Below, piece by piece: positions 7,992-19,500 of a DNA stretch of 64,000 nucleotides. Source of the stretch: Draconibacterium mangrovi_A (GTDB lineage Bacteria > Bacteroidota > Bacteroidia > Bacteroidales > Prolixibacteraceae); NCBI RefSeq assembly GCF_037646455.1, contig NZ_JBBIXN010000002.1, positions 682,001-746,000 on the forward strand. Reading direction: 5' to 3'. The translations under genes and the position numbers were made by a program. Every line of letters begins with the position of its first letter. Within the stretch, counting starts at the first letter, position 1. The notes below the pieces were generated by a model. That model searched no databases, was not told the origin of the DNA, and saw nothing but the letters and a program-made list of their open reading frames with translations.

Positions 7992-9515
7992 TTACCATTC
8001 AACAATTATTAATTCCTTCTTCCACGGCAGTTTAATAATGGAAATGTTCCATTGCAATTTTTCCAACAGGATATCCTGTGTTTTTCGTTCTATGATCAGC
8101 TTAAAATTCCGATCTTTTTGAATGAGTTTACCATTTCGCTGCACAAACATCTCCCGTAATCCATCGGGCGAAGTATTTTTTAAGGCCGGCCACTTTTTTA
8201 TGAGTTCGCCGAGCATATTATCCGCTTCCTTTTTAATGGATTCATTCAACAGACTCGAGGCAGGTAGTGTTGTCTGAAGCGGCACCTCACACAAAAATTT
8301 TTCCAAAACCATGTCGCCTTCAAAATACTGATCATTTCCTGTAGAACAATAATGAAGTGCCTGCACGGCTTTTAGGCGATCATGATCCTTTATGTTACCG
8401 GCTTCATCGAGCCAGTTAAATTGCTGAAAAAACAATTTCAAAAAGGGGTGAAAAAGAACCTGTCCTGCATTTTGAACGGCAATATCGCCGGCGTCTTTCT
8501 CAAAAAACAGCGGTTCTTTTTCTGTTGTAAAACTATTTTCGTTTGAATTAATGGTTGAATTTTTTTCAGTTTTACCCCCTTTTTGTTTTGTTACCCCCTT
8601 TTCCGTGAGTCGATTCCGGTCCCGCTGTGTTAATAAATCCGAAACTTTCTCACTATCTTTTTTCGCAAGCAAAAATCTTGTGTCTCGAGAAATTTTTTTA
8701 AGCGTATCTCCAAGCAGATGAATTTGTTCGTCTATCGATTTTTCGGAATAATTCTCTGATAAATATGCAGCGTAAAAACATATCAAATCCGGCTTCCATT
8801 TTAATGCAGATTGTTGCATTCCTATTTTCAATAAAACGGATATAAATTGACTTCTGAGAGAAGCACCCAGACTTTCGACAAAAGTGTTCCACCCGGGATC
8901 AAGAGTCAAGTCATAAGCCTCAAATGAGTTAATGAACTGCATGATGTTTCTAACCGGAAGTTGCAACACAAACCTTTCCAAAACCGTTTCATCCGATTTC
9001 AGAAGCTGTTTTACTTCGCTTACAAAACGCTCCTGTTGAAGACCTTTTGTCCATTCCTTTTCTGAAAGCAATTGATCAATATCTGATTTTTGCCCATACC
9101 ACGGTAAATGTCCTTTCTTCAGAAAAAACAAGAATATGCTTTGCAGATTCTGCTCGCCGGAAATTTTATTGACTTGATGGTATTCTGAAATGCCGTTCGA
9201 ACCTTTATTCTCACCGTTTACCGGGTAACGTTTTATAATGGCTGCGATGGCCATTTCTTGCTTCAACTGATTTTTAATTTCTATTCGCAAGGCATCGGGA
9301 TTATCCCAGTTATGCAGCGAAATATCCAGATCGATCTGTTCAAAACGCAAAATGTTATCATCGGCTCCCACATCATTAAACAATTGTTCCAGCCCCGGAA
9401 AAACCTGGTCGTTCAAAAACGAACTGATGTGGTCTTTTAACCAGTAGGCTTCCTTCTCGCTTATCGCATCGATATCGAGAAAAACCTTGTCAATGATATG
9501 TCGGTCGGCATTCAA
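7992..9515 (-). CDS. CIS tape-measure protein (Afp14/PVC14-like)
   Basis: A 507-aa protein. Its first 75 residues follow the conserved start of the contractile injection system tape-measure family: HIIDKVFLDIDAISEKEAYW, then SSFLNDQVFPGLEQLFNDV, then ILRFEQIDLDIS. The remainder is helix-rich, with a lysine-rich low-complexity spacer near 300-325 (KGVTKQKGGKTEKNS). In Afp/PVC the equivalent protein sets sheath length or works in assembly; that role is known for the family and only inferred here. It lies between the 1,423-aa protein (2 nt gap) and the payload gene (4 nt gap), a position typical of Afp14. Confidence 0.78.
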   Translation of the reverse strand: MNADRHIIDKVFLDIDAISEKEAYWLKDHISSFLNDQVFPGLEQLFNDVGADDNILRFEQIDLDISLHNWDNPDALRIEIKNQLKQEMAIAAIIKRYPVNGENKGSNGISEYHQVNKISGEQNLQSIFLFFLKKGHLPWYGQKSDIDQLLSEKEWTKGLQQERFVSEVKQLLKSDETVLERFVLQLPVRNIMQFINSFEAYDLTLDPGWNTFVESLGASLRSQFISVLLKIGMQQSALKWKPDLICFYAAYLSENYSEKSIDEQIHLLGDTLKKISRDTRFLLAKKDSEKVSDLLTQRDRNRLTEKGVTKQKGGKTEKNSTINSNENSFTTEKEPLFFEKDAGDIAVQNAGQVLFHPFLKLFFQQFNWLDEAGNIKDHDRLKAVQALHYCSTGNDQYFEGDMVLEKFLCEVPLQTTLPASSLLNESIKKEADNMLGELIKKWPALKNTSPDGLREMFVQRNGKLIQKDRNFKLIIERKTQDILLEKLQWNISIIKLPWKKELIIVEW

Positions 9516-9517
9516 GA

Positions 9518-12500
9518 TCAGATAAATTTATTTTCGATGATCACTTTCATATGATCGGCCAGGAGTAGCATGTCGGCAACCTTTGTGGCATAAACCTCCA
9601 CAAACTTTTTCATGGTATCGCTAAAGATGATTTGCATTCCCTGCAACTTTTTCAACATACCCAGTATCTGGCTCAATATGCTGCCAATGAGTTCACTAAA
9701 CTTCTCAATCACCTCATTATCCTGACATCCCAAAATGTTGTAGAAGAGTTGCAATTGCAATTCAAGTAATGTCAATGCCTGTTTCTGCAGTTCCGGATTA
9801 TTGGCCAGCTCCATGACCATGCCCGAGGTGTCATTCATAAGACCCGGGAACATTTTTTCCAATTCGGCGTTGGCATCGCCTTTTAAGAACTCATCGATAC
9901 GGTCGAGAACTCCTTTATTAAAATCGCTGGTACCACCATAAATACTTCGGGTCTGCATCAGAATATTTGCCAATACTCCTTTTGTATCCGGCTTAATGCC
10001 TGACAAAATTTTAGCATCGCTGATTATTGCAGCTTTTGTTTCTTCAAGACAGGTATTCACCTGTGTTTCCTCAATGTACTTTGTTGTTACCGATGTGCTC
10101 ATCCGATCAGCCGGACACACATCTGCGCCTCTTGCCACCAAGGTAATTCTCCATTCTGTAGGATCTTCGGGCCGGATACTGATCGTTATCGGCTCAAGAT
10201 TTGTGGTTGTCTGCGGAGAACCATTTATGGTCCATTCAAACGTCGAGGCATTTTTGGATTCGTTGGTGATCACAAGAATATTTTGATTTTCAAGCTGTTT
10301 TGGCGTACAAGCCGCTTCAGGTGCTGCATGAACAGTAACAGACAATCCTGAATCTTCACCGTTCAATAAAATTTTGTTGCTTCCCGGTTTGGCAGCCGCC
10401 GGAATAAAGCTAAATCCTCCAGCATTATTTGCAATTACTCCATCGCCCGATATCTCAACTTTAGCTCCTTCGGGTGTCACTTTAAACGAATATTCCGTTT
10501 TATCGTTGGCACAGAATGTATCGGTATCAAGATTAATCTCCGGCTGTATTTCAGCAAAAATAATATCGTGCTCAACAGTTGTTTTGCAAATGCCGTTAGC
10601 TGCAGTAGCTGTTAATCGCAGCGTAACTTTGTTCTCGTCGTTAACCGGCAATTTATAAGTGTGCGAAGGATTTTGTGCAGTAGCTGTTGCTCCATCACCA
10701 AACTCCCAGAAAAAGCCGGTTCCTTCCAAATCGCCGGTTGGCACAAAACGATGAGTTGCCTCCGTCGTTGGTTCGGCCGGAACTTCAAAATCAACCTGAA
10801 TTCCCTGGTAAACCGTCAATACCGCATCGGTTACCTGATTGTCAACGGTAAAATGAATCGCCTGTCCTAACATTTCTTCCGGGAAATTATCGGCCACGAT
10901 ACTTATTTTGCCATCTGCAATGCTCACTCCCGAAACCTCGGGATTCATTCCAATTTCTCCGTCGGCAGGCGAAACTTCGTAAAGTATCGGATCGGTATCT
11001 GTCAGCAGGCAATACCTGTCGCGCGAAAGTCGTAATGTTGCCGGCGGTTTTGAAATAATGTAATTGATCGGTGCACAATCAGAGCAACACATGTAAGGCA
11101 AAGCAAAATCGGCCACTACCGTATTGTCAGCAATTTGCGTAGTTGGGATCAAGCGGTCGAGCACATTAATTTCTTTTAAACGGGATGTATAATCCTCGTA
11201 TTTAATCAATTCAGTAGCGCTTTTCAAAACCGTTGATCGCTCCGATAAAGACAGCTTCTCCAGATTCATTATTTTATCGGAGATCATTGCCTTCGAAGCC
11301 ATCAACTCCTCGGCTGCAATTGATGATCTTGAAAGTACAGCGTCGGAAAATACATTGGTAACATCGCGTGTTGTTTCGCTGTTTTTATAAACCAGAACCA
11401 GCGTTCCGCCCGGCTCAACACCGGCTTTGTGCTCCAGCCCGGGATGTTGCTCTATAAATTTCGAAAGTTGCAAACGCAGTAAGATCTGCTCTTTGCGCGC
11501 ATTTACCTCGTCGAGCAAAACTTCCAGTTTTTTACCCGAACAACAAACAGTTGATAACTGGTTGATCAGCAACCCCGTGAACGACTGCAGTCCAACCGAC
11601 AGTTTCGTAGTTTGGTATCTCGCTTTTAATTTTTTTACAAGACTGCACAACTGAGTTAACGACAGTTTATAATCGTTTACCCGGCTTACATCAACCAGGT
11701 TAACCGCTACCGGCATTCGCTGAGTGAGCACATAAGTGTGCGCCATCAGTTCCACCGATCTATCCACCACAAATTCTTTTAAATCGGGCTCGGCATTCCA
11801 TTCTTCGGTATCAACCTTATCAGCTAACTTTTTGCTGGCATTGGCAATAATATCGTTTACCGATCCACCTTTGGTCTCTTCAATCGCCTTGATCATTTCC
11901 ACGCCAATGGTATCTTCTACAGTTGTGATATTCTCTTCAACTGCCTTACCTTTGTCGGCCTCTTCATACAAGGTTCTTGAAGCCGTTCCGATCGTCGATT
12001 TGTAATAAACAGGTTGATAAGTCCTGGCGGCTGTATAATTCACATCAAAATTCGTATTGAGCTCCATTGGCCTTTTCAAATCAAGTTCAGCTTCCTTAAC
12101 ATTTGCCCCGGGAATCTTGGTACTGAAAGCCGAAAAGAAACTCGCCACCTCGGCAAGAATGCAGTCCTGCTCTTTTGTCCACGCTTTCAGCATCACTTTC
12201 AAATCCTCGAATTCACACTCGTAATCATCAATGTCGAGATTATCCGTTCTGAGATTGACTGATAGTGCTTTTACATCGAAGGAAAGTCCGTACTTTTTTT
12301 TCTGATCGTCGAGGTCTTCCAGCACGTCGCGGTAATCTTTCCCCTGGTGACCTTCGATCCGGTAAAAATCGGAGGTATCCATGTTGTAGCTCAGCGGATC
12401 CTGAACCTGCGGCGCTGATGCCAGATTCTCAATCCGGTATCCCAAATTGAAATTGTATTTAAATAATTTCGTTTTTGAATAGCTCCAGGCCTTCAAAAAA

Positions 12501-13789
12501 CTGGTATCGAGCTTATAATAAAATGGAATGCTTCGCTGGCTCAATTCATGCAATTTGTTCGAAGGCGTTATCCTAATATCTCCACCCGGTTTGAAGTTGT
12601 AATTGTTGATCAATTCAAACAGTTTTAGCAAAAGACTTCTGGCTTTTGCAATCTCTTTACAATCGCAGCCCGAGGCCGGCGAAGGATAAAAATCATGACG
12701 CAAATCTTTAGGTTCGCTAATAACTTCCGATAGCAATCCCAGCATCAAATGTTTTGGGAAAGCAGTAATATCGGGCAAACAAAGCTGTTTGAGCTGAAGC
12801 AGCAAATCTTTTAATTCGTTGTAAGTATCCACCAGATCTTTCAGCAGATCGTAACGGTACTGAATATCGAAAGGCACACCATACGGACTGAAGGCATAAT
12901 AACTGTTCAGTTTTGAAAGCGTAGAACTCAGCGAAGTTTTGGAAATACTGACTTGCAACAATTTGCCAAAGTTTTTTACGATCAAACTTATCCCCTGTCC
13001 AAGTTGCGAAACCGTATTGTTTTTGCTTAATGTGCTGCCTTTTATTGCATCGTAATAAGCCCGTTTTAATTCTTCGTATTTCGAGGTATTGATTTGATTG
13101 AGTACCACCCGTTTCACTGCAGGTTCGGGCAGATTAAAGTATTGTTCGAAGCGGTCGTGGTTGGTATAAATCACATCGTTGGAAGCGATAAATTCGGCAT
13201 CGGCTTTTGAGACCAGCAACACCCGCAAACGATTGATCTGGGCAACTCCCTGGTTGTCGCAATCGATGGCTGTGCACAGATCGCTGGCATCGGCAAATGA
13301 CTCAAGATAGAGCAACACTACCATATTATTCAAATCAGGCAGTTCGCTCAATGACGTTACATCTTCAACCTGTGTATCCGCAGGATAAAGCTCATACAGA
13401 TCAAGCACTTCGAAGCCCATGTCATCACCACCGGAAAGTTTTCGAAAACGTTCATACGAAGCAGCATCGTCCTTAAATTTCTTGTACATGGAATACGTCA
13501 ACGAACCGGTGACAATATTCTTCAATGGCGATTTCTCAATGGCCTTTTGTAGTTGAATCAAATCGCCGTCAGTAGTTACACCAACACCTTGCGAAATGGT
13601 AATATTCGCCCCACTCTTGCTGACCTTGAATCCGCAAACCAGTCCAACGCCATTCAGGAAAACCCGCGTCAAACGATCCTGGTCGTCAAAATAAGTTATA
13701 AACTCATTCAACTGGGTTTCGGTCAATACCTGGTTATCGACGAAAGTATGATACTTGGTTGTGATTTCTGTTAATTTCGATGCCATCAC
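9518..13789 (-). CDS. Large PKD-domain eCIS protein with baseplate/fibre-type N-terminus
   Basis: A 1,423-aa protein without a signal peptide. The first 75 residues (HTFVDNQVLTETQLNEFITY, then TRVFLNGVGLVCGFKV) match a short domain I recall at the N-terminus of several CIS- and phage-baseplate-associated proteins: FxxxQVLTxxQLN, then LxGxGVVCGxxV. The middle (about 240-900) is long and helical with cysteine clusters (SGCDC, STVCC, YMCCSDC). A PKD-like Ig fold lies at about 998-1080 (FFWEFGDGATATAQNPSHTY), followed by a second Ig-like region to about 1230 and a helical C-terminus. PKD folds often mediate protein or glycan contacts. It is made from the operon between the baseplate wedges and the tape-measure protein, so a fibre, cage or baseplate-periphery role is plausible but unproven. 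Confidence 0.7.
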   Translation of the reverse strand: MMASKLTEITTKYHTFVDNQVLTETQLNEFITYFDDQDRLTRVFLNGVGLVCGFKVSKSGANITISQGVGVTTDGDLIQLQKAIEKSPLKNIVTGSLTYSMYKKFKDDAASYERFRKLSGGDDMGFEVLDLYELYPADTQVEDVTSLSELPDLNNMVVLLYLESFADASDLCTAIDCDNQGVAQINRLRVLLVSKADAEFIASNDVIYTNHDRFEQYFNLPEPAVKRVVLNQINTSKYEELKRAYYDAIKGSTLSKNNTVSQLGQGISLIVKNFGKLLQVSISKTSLSSTLSKLNSYYAFSPYGVPFDIQYRYDLLKDLVDTYNELKDLLLQLKQLCLPDITAFPKHLMLGLLSEVISEPKDLRHDFYPSPASGCDCKEIAKARSLLLKLFELINNYNFKPGGDIRITPSNKLHELSQRSIPFYYKLDTSFLKAWSYSKTKLFKYNFNLGYRIENLASAPQVQDPLSYNMDTSDFYRIEGHQGKDYRDVLEDLDDQKKKYGLSFDVKALSVNLRTDNLDIDDYECEFEDLKVMLKAWTKEQDCILAEVASFFSAFSTKIPGANVKEAELDLKRPMELNTNFDVNYTAARTYQPVYYKSTIGTASRTLYEEADKGKAVEENITTVEDTIGVEMIKAIEETKGGSVNDIIANASKKLADKVDTEEWNAEPDLKEFVVDRSVELMAHTYVLTQRMPVAVNLVDVSRVNDYKLSLTQLCSLVKKLKARYQTTKLSVGLQSFTGLLINQLSTVCCSGKKLEVLLDEVNARKEQILLRLQLSKFIEQHPGLEHKAGVEPGGTLVLVYKNSETTRDVTNVFSDAVLSRSSIAAEELMASKAMISDKIMNLEKLSLSERSTVLKSATELIKYEDYTSRLKEINVLDRLIPTTQIADNTVVADFALPYMCCSDCAPINYIISKPPATLRLSRDRYCLLTDTDPILYEVSPADGEIGMNPEVSGVSIADGKISIVADNFPEEMLGQAIHFTVDNQVTDAVLTVYQGIQVDFEVPAEPTTEATHRFVPTGDLEGTGFFWEFGDGATATAQNPSHTYKLPVNDENKVTLRLTATAANGICKTTVEHDIIFAEIQPEINLDTDTFCANDKTEYSFKVTPEGAKVEISGDGVIANNAGGFSFIPAAAKPGSNKILLNGEDSGLSVTVHAAPEAACTPKQLENQNILVITNESKNASTFEWTINGSPQTTTNLEPITISIRPEDPTEWRITLVARGADVCPADRMSTSVTTKYIEETQVNTCLEETKAAIISDAKILSGIKPDTKGVLANILMQTRSIYGGTSDFNKGVLDRIDEFLKGDANAELEKMFPGLMNDTSGMVMELANNPELQKQALTLLELQLQLFYNILGCQDNEVIEKFSELIGSILSQILGMLKKLQGMQIIFSDTMKKFVEVYATKVADMLLLADHMKVIIENKFI

Positions 13790-13797
13790 TTCTGTAA

Positions 13798-16557
13798 TTA
13801 AAGGTTTCCAATATTTGTTCGGCCCAGAATCATCCGGCCTTCCAACGAATCTTCTTCATCATCGCAATCGATCAACCGGCCTGCGGGGTAAATCGAATTC
13901 AGTTGTTCGAGCGATTCTATTAGCTTTTTCAATTTAGTCTTCACCTGTTTCTGCCCCGATTTTGTTTTCGAAAGCAGACAATCTTTGTATGCTTTTTCAA
14001 ACTGAACCATGTCGTTTTTATCGTCATCTACCCAGCCTTTTGGTTCTCCAATCCAGCAAACGCGTGCCAGCACATGAGCGGGTAATTCCCTGCGGATCAA
14101 GTCTTCCATAAAGTTTCTGAAATCCATATTTCCAAAACGGTATGTCCAGCCGGGTAAAATCACAGTAACGCGGTACGAATACGGATCGATAGGTTCGCAG
14201 CTTTCGCAATTATCGGTACACACCGACATAAACTCATCTTTTAATCCCTCGTCTGCAGTCACATCGGGACGCAGCAGAATGTGTTCAACAATGTACATTC
14301 CCTCCTCTTTAAAATCTTCGCGCAGGAACCGGATCAGGTCAAGAATAGCCTGTTTTACTTCTTCCTGGGTGTCGTAGTAAAGAAATTGCCGCGCAATAAT
14401 CCGGTCGGTGCTGTCGGGATCGGCATTCAGATTGATCACGTCAAACGAATACTTTCCACTCTCCGCTTTTTGAATTTCGAAATTTCCAACCTCGGCCTCA
14501 TCGTTAATAGTAAGCTGAAATCCCTCTTTTATGACTTCAGGATCAGTTTCCACCACTTTAACGATCGACTGATACATTTCTTCGCGGGCAAAACGGGGCG
14601 CATTGTAATTTACCGTTGCCGAAAGTACAGCCTCGCCTTCATCGTTCCTGATCCGCCAGCGGTAAACGGTTTTTTCGTCCGAATCTTTCAGCTCATAAAT
14701 CTCGGCATACGAACCTGACAGATTGCGCCGGCAAAAATCCTGAACGCCGCACAAACGAGCTATTCGTTTTTGAGCACCGGCCACATTTTTTGTATCCCAA
14801 AGTTGAGTAGGTTCCTGGTCGAAATAATTGAACGCACTTCCACGCCAGTTACTGATGCCTTTGTTTACAATTTCTTTTTTTTCACCGTTTTCTTTCACAA
14901 TCTCGCCGTATTCCGAAAGAAAAGTTTGCTTGGCATTTACCACGGCTTGTCCGGCGTAATTCCCGTACAGTTGTTTCATTAAAAATGAATACTGGGTGAA
15001 GTTTTCGGCAAAGCGTGCCAGCAAATGATCGAGCAATTGATTTTTGCGGGGAATATTTTCATCGAGATCTGCCAACAGGTTTTTGGTCAGGAGTTCATCA
15101 TCTGATTCCGGGTAATCTTCTACCAAATCGGCAAATCCTTTAATGTCTTTTACAGCCTGTGTAAAATACGTACTACTCAAACTGTTATCCACCGAAAGCA
15201 ATTCTTTTACTTTATCGAGATGGGCAAAGTAGCTGGCAAAAATCTGATCGAAAAACAAAAGGTAAGCTTTTAACTGCTTCGCCTGCGCTTTTCGTGTAAC
15301 TGTGGCTCTTGAATTCAAACCCACCTGCCCAATTCCATAAGTCTCCGGAAAATCGTTCTGAATGGTAGTTGTTTCGCCGGTTCCAAAATACTCGCCTTCA
15401 GGAACGGGAATATCTTTATCCAACGCTGAAAGTTCCTGTCGGTCGCCTTCTTCGGTATCCAGTTCAGCCATGTATTCTTTTACTCTTTTGCTGTTTACGT
15501 TTACCGGCAACACGCCTTTGTAGTAGCTGAAGGCACTCAGGTGGCAGCGAACGGGTTTCTTGCCCTCATCCACACAAACCAGCCAAACATCTTTTTCTTC
15601 CTCGGGATTATTGCAATCATTTATCGAGATGTCTTTGATGAGTTTTACCCCATCAATTTTCATGATCAGTTTAACAATGTCGGACAGGCGAATTTCTTTT
15701 CGCAGGCTGGCCTTTTCAAGTTCTTCAGGATCGATAAAACCATGCCCAAGAACCGGTCCTTCAAAAATCTGGTCGCTTGAATACCCTTTGTCAAACATTT
15801 GTTGTAACGAATAAAACCAGAGCTTTGGTGAAAAATAGGCATCGATGGCGCGTAAAACCTGCGCATGAACTTTTTCTTCATCCACCTCGGGATCAAGTTC
15901 TATGCTGGCACACACCTGAATCGCATGCGTTTCCACTTTTTCTACCTTCACCAGATCCTCGCAAAGGTTACGGTTGGCATGGTAAGTAGTAATTATTTTC
16001 TGATCAATTTCTTCAATTTTGGCATCCTCATTATCCGCTTTTTCAAGAACGCGTTCGTCGTAATCCACAATAATTTTGTACAATCCATTTATTATGAACT
16101 GCTTCTGTTCCTCTTTATCAAGGGCCTCAAAATCTTTTGGATCGTAGCTCAGTAAGTCATTTTTACAATCCACATGAACTGTCTTTTCAAATTTTTGCAG
16201 CCAGCAATTTTTAACGCCGTCAATATCTATGAATAACTTCCTGTAATCGTCTTCTGTTATCGGTTTTGAAGGCAAAATCTGTTTGGCATCAAAAAACTGA
16301 TCGTTTAGCGATCCCGGGCCGGAAGGAGTTAAAATATTTTCGAGCGGCATTGAAATGCGCGCACCGAGATCGGTAATGGCATAGCTTAGCATTTCGAGGA
16401 TGGTGATACCCGGATCGTGCTCGTTGTAATCGGTCCAGATATTTCCGGCGAGCTTTTCGATGTATTCCTGTCCTTTTTGGCGCAGGAAAGCATAATCCAG
16501 GTCGTCGCCTGTTGCCACCTTTTTAGGAATGGTAATATGTTCGTTTAACTCTGACAT
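13798..16557 (-). CDS. eCIS baseplate wedge protein (Afp12-like)
   Basis: About 919 aa from the preferred ATG at 16557 (MSELNEHITIPKK). An upstream ATG at 16590 would add 11 residues and a 46-nt overlap. The first 80 residues carry the baseplate signature IWTDYNEHDPGITILEMLSY followed by AITDLGARI, typical of gp6/J-type wedge proteins of CIS. The C-terminus contains a Cys-rich CTDNCESC segment and then SYRVTVILPGWTYRF with RRELPAHVLARVCWI, a conserved ending among Bacteroidota homologues. The wedge links hub, sheath and tail spike and triggers contraction. It overlaps the 1,103-aa baseplate gene by 13 nt, which suggests translational coupling and equal dosage of the two partners. Confidence 0.8.
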   Translation of the reverse strand: MSELNEHITIPKKVATGDDLDYAFLRQKGQEYIEKLAGNIWTDYNEHDPGITILEMLSYAITDLGARISMPLENILTPSGPGSLNDQFFDAKQILPSKPITEDDYRKLFIDIDGVKNCWLQKFEKTVHVDCKNDLLSYDPKDFEALDKEEQKQFIINGLYKIIVDYDERVLEKADNEDAKIEEIDQKIITTYHANRNLCEDLVKVEKVETHAIQVCASIELDPEVDEEKVHAQVLRAIDAYFSPKLWFYSLQQMFDKGYSSDQIFEGPVLGHGFIDPEELEKASLRKEIRLSDIVKLIMKIDGVKLIKDISINDCNNPEEEKDVWLVCVDEGKKPVRCHLSAFSYYKGVLPVNVNSKRVKEYMAELDTEEGDRQELSALDKDIPVPEGEYFGTGETTTIQNDFPETYGIGQVGLNSRATVTRKAQAKQLKAYLLFFDQIFASYFAHLDKVKELLSVDNSLSSTYFTQAVKDIKGFADLVEDYPESDDELLTKNLLADLDENIPRKNQLLDHLLARFAENFTQYSFLMKQLYGNYAGQAVVNAKQTFLSEYGEIVKENGEKKEIVNKGISNWRGSAFNYFDQEPTQLWDTKNVAGAQKRIARLCGVQDFCRRNLSGSYAEIYELKDSDEKTVYRWRIRNDEGEAVLSATVNYNAPRFAREEMYQSIVKVVETDPEVIKEGFQLTINDEAEVGNFEIQKAESGKYSFDVINLNADPDSTDRIIARQFLYYDTQEEVKQAILDLIRFLREDFKEEGMYIVEHILLRPDVTADEGLKDEFMSVCTDNCESCEPIDPYSYRVTVILPGWTYRFGNMDFRNFMEDLIRRELPAHVLARVCWIGEPKGWVDDDKNDMVQFEKAYKDCLLSKTKSGQKQVKTKLKKLIESLEQLNSIYPAGRLIDCDDEEDSLEGRMILGRTNIGNL

Positions 16558-19500
16558 GGTTCTGCGGGTTCGATTTTGACGTTTGAACAATTATTTTCGA
16601 CATCGTAAACTCCGTGCATTTTCGATGATACCAAAATGGCTTCGGGACTGTTCGGACTTGCGATTTTCACCTCCGTTTCCTTGCCCGTGGCGGCATCGGT
16701 TTGAAACAGTTTTAAATCGCTGACAAAGTCCACATATTTTAGTTTTTCGACGTAATCGATAACAATACTTTTGTGCAACGAAAGGCCAAACTGAATAAGT
16801 GCTTTGCTGTCGAAAGCCCAGGGCGAAAGCAGGCGCGTCAGATCTTCTTTTAGTACTGATTTGTAATAAACCTCGTCGTATCCCTCATGAAATTGTACCT
16901 TCAGATCGACACGTACTTCCTCGTATTCCGGATTGATCACTTTCGTACTGATCAATGGAGAGTTTAATTTCCGGATAAAATTCTCAATACGATTCAGTGT
17001 TGCCTTGCTCACCCTGGGTTTATAGATGTCGAATACATTTCGGTTAACGATATCGGGAATCACTACCAGCAACACATTTCCGGGCGCCAGGTAGCTTGTT
17101 TTTCGTTTTTCATTTTCAACTTTTGTTGAAGTATGATTCAGGCACTTTACTTTATGAATTTCAGGAAATTCCTGAAGTACCAGATGCTCGTAATCCCACA
17201 AAGTAATGGCCCGGTTTTTATGTCGCAATCGCTCACTAACACGGCGATAAAAAGCTGAATCACTTTCCGTTGGCTGGCCTCCAAAAGAACTGTAAGGTTG
17301 CGAAAGCGACTTAATTCTTGGCGGCCTTACTACCATCTTCGAAATGGTGTTAGAGGACAATCCGTCGTTCAGATGATCCAGCTTGTTATTATTGTTTTCA
17401 AATTTGGCTTCTACTGCCTGTGCATGAATTCCAATAACTTTTGAAACAGCATTATATTTTTTGTGAATCCTGGCTCTCAGCCACATCATTCCGTCGGGAA
17501 GCAAAGTGTTGTCACTGGTAGCTTCTTTAGGAATTTTGAACTTAAATATGCCCGATTTTAGTAGGTTATCGGTTTGGTTGGAAATAATGGAAGAACGTTC
17601 CAGGCGTTTCCATTCGTTGCTGCACAACATCCACCACTCTACTTTTTGTTTGCCCACAAACGATTCTGCTTCCGGATTTTCACTGCCTTCGAGCACCTGT
17701 ACCAGCAGCGATACATTTTGTTGTGGCTGTGCATTTTCAAGCCCTATGTAAAGTTCTCCGCCATTACAATAAGTGGGGACTGCATGCTGTATTTTTGCTT
17801 CGTCTCCGTGCAAAATCTTATTGGCAATTTTTTGCTCAATATCTTCCAAAGCCTGACCAAAAGGATGTTCGTGGTACAGTTCAAAATCTTTAACCTCATA
17901 GGTATCTTCGTCAGGTTTTAGTTTCGCTGAAGCATAATAATCCAGCGTTAGTTTTTCGATAAACGGTGTGTAAGGTTCATTGGGAACAATTACGCTTTTA
18001 TCCTCATTACTCATGGCCAACGCATACAAGCGCGGATACATATCATGCAGAAATGGTGTATTTAATGAAAGTCGAACCGGACCAACATTTTCATTTTCTG
18101 CATCGGGATTTGACAAATCAAACGAAAAATAAAAGATTTGCTCCACCGGTTCATCAAACAGCGAAACCTCTTTCAACTCGCTTTGTACGGTCCAAACCTC
18201 TTGCTGATTCAGTTCTACAGCTGCAGTAAAGTACGAGTTGTTTTTAACGATAAGCGTTTTGGTCAGAAAATTGAATTGAGATATATTTCCCAATCCAGAA
18301 AAATTAAATTGCCCCGAAACTGCGTTCAATTGCACATTTGGAAAGGTTGCGCTATCTGAAGTTTCATCACCTGAATCAGAAGAGGAATCAATTTCCGGAA
18401 TATCGTAAATACCGGTTATATAATTCTTTCCGGAAAAACGTGCCAACTTATTTTGACGATATGCATAATACCAGTCTTTAAAGTCATCCGGCGTATTTTT
18501 CCATTCAACATTAATGTTCAGTTTGTTCCATTTCTTTTTGTACAACTCGGCATAATCTACATAAAACTTCGATTTTTTTACCGGCTGTGTGCCAAACGGA
18601 TAAAAGGGTTTTGCGGCATTTATTGCACCAATATCGTTGTAAAGGGTCAGGTTCTCTACACCAACCGCTGCCACATCTATCGAGAGTTCATTCAGTTTTT
18701 TATCGACCAGATCGCGGTAGAGTTCGTGCCCCGTTTCATTGCTTGTGTTGATGAGTACTCGGCAAACCGGAAATTCTGTATCGAAATTCTCGGCATGTAT
18801 TTTTTTATCGTAAGCTACAACAGCTTTCTCGTCTTTTGGAATTTTGAAAAGGATATGAATCAAACTCAAATCGCTTGCATTAGATCCGGATGAAAAATCA
18901 GCACCGATTGCATTGTTTTTGAACGTTTCGATGATTTCTGCGGAATTTAGCCAGCCTTTTTCGCCAGTACACAGAATTTCAAGATTGGCTTTCAAATCAT
19001 CAAACGAATACGATTTTGAAAGTGCCGTGTCGAAATCGAGTGTCAGTTGTACAAAGCGCTCTCCTTCCTGCAGTTCAAGAATTTCGCCTGCAACCGCAAA
19101 ACCAATTTTGGCATCAGGCAATTCAGGGTATTCGCGCAAATCTGGCTCATTCGTTTCCGGCGGAACTTCGTAGTAGGCAAACGGCCACCATTTTACACTT
19201 TTATCCGGGAAATCGGCACCGGCGCCATCGTATGAATTGGCAACATCGGCAGCTTTTATTTTTTGGTACTCGTGATCGTTGTAAACGCTTTTTAGTGCCG
19301 CCACTTTGGCCTGATTGGCTACCAGGTCTTCCTCTGTTTTATAAATGAGTTTTTTACCGTTTGCGTCTTTCCCGGCATCCAAAGCTGTAGATTCGGATAT
19401 GATTTCCGATTCCGCGTTTTTGGCCAGTTCAAATAAAACATGAACGGTATCGGGAGTTGCCGCTTGTTTTTCGAGTTTCAGTACCTTTTTATAGTAAAAA

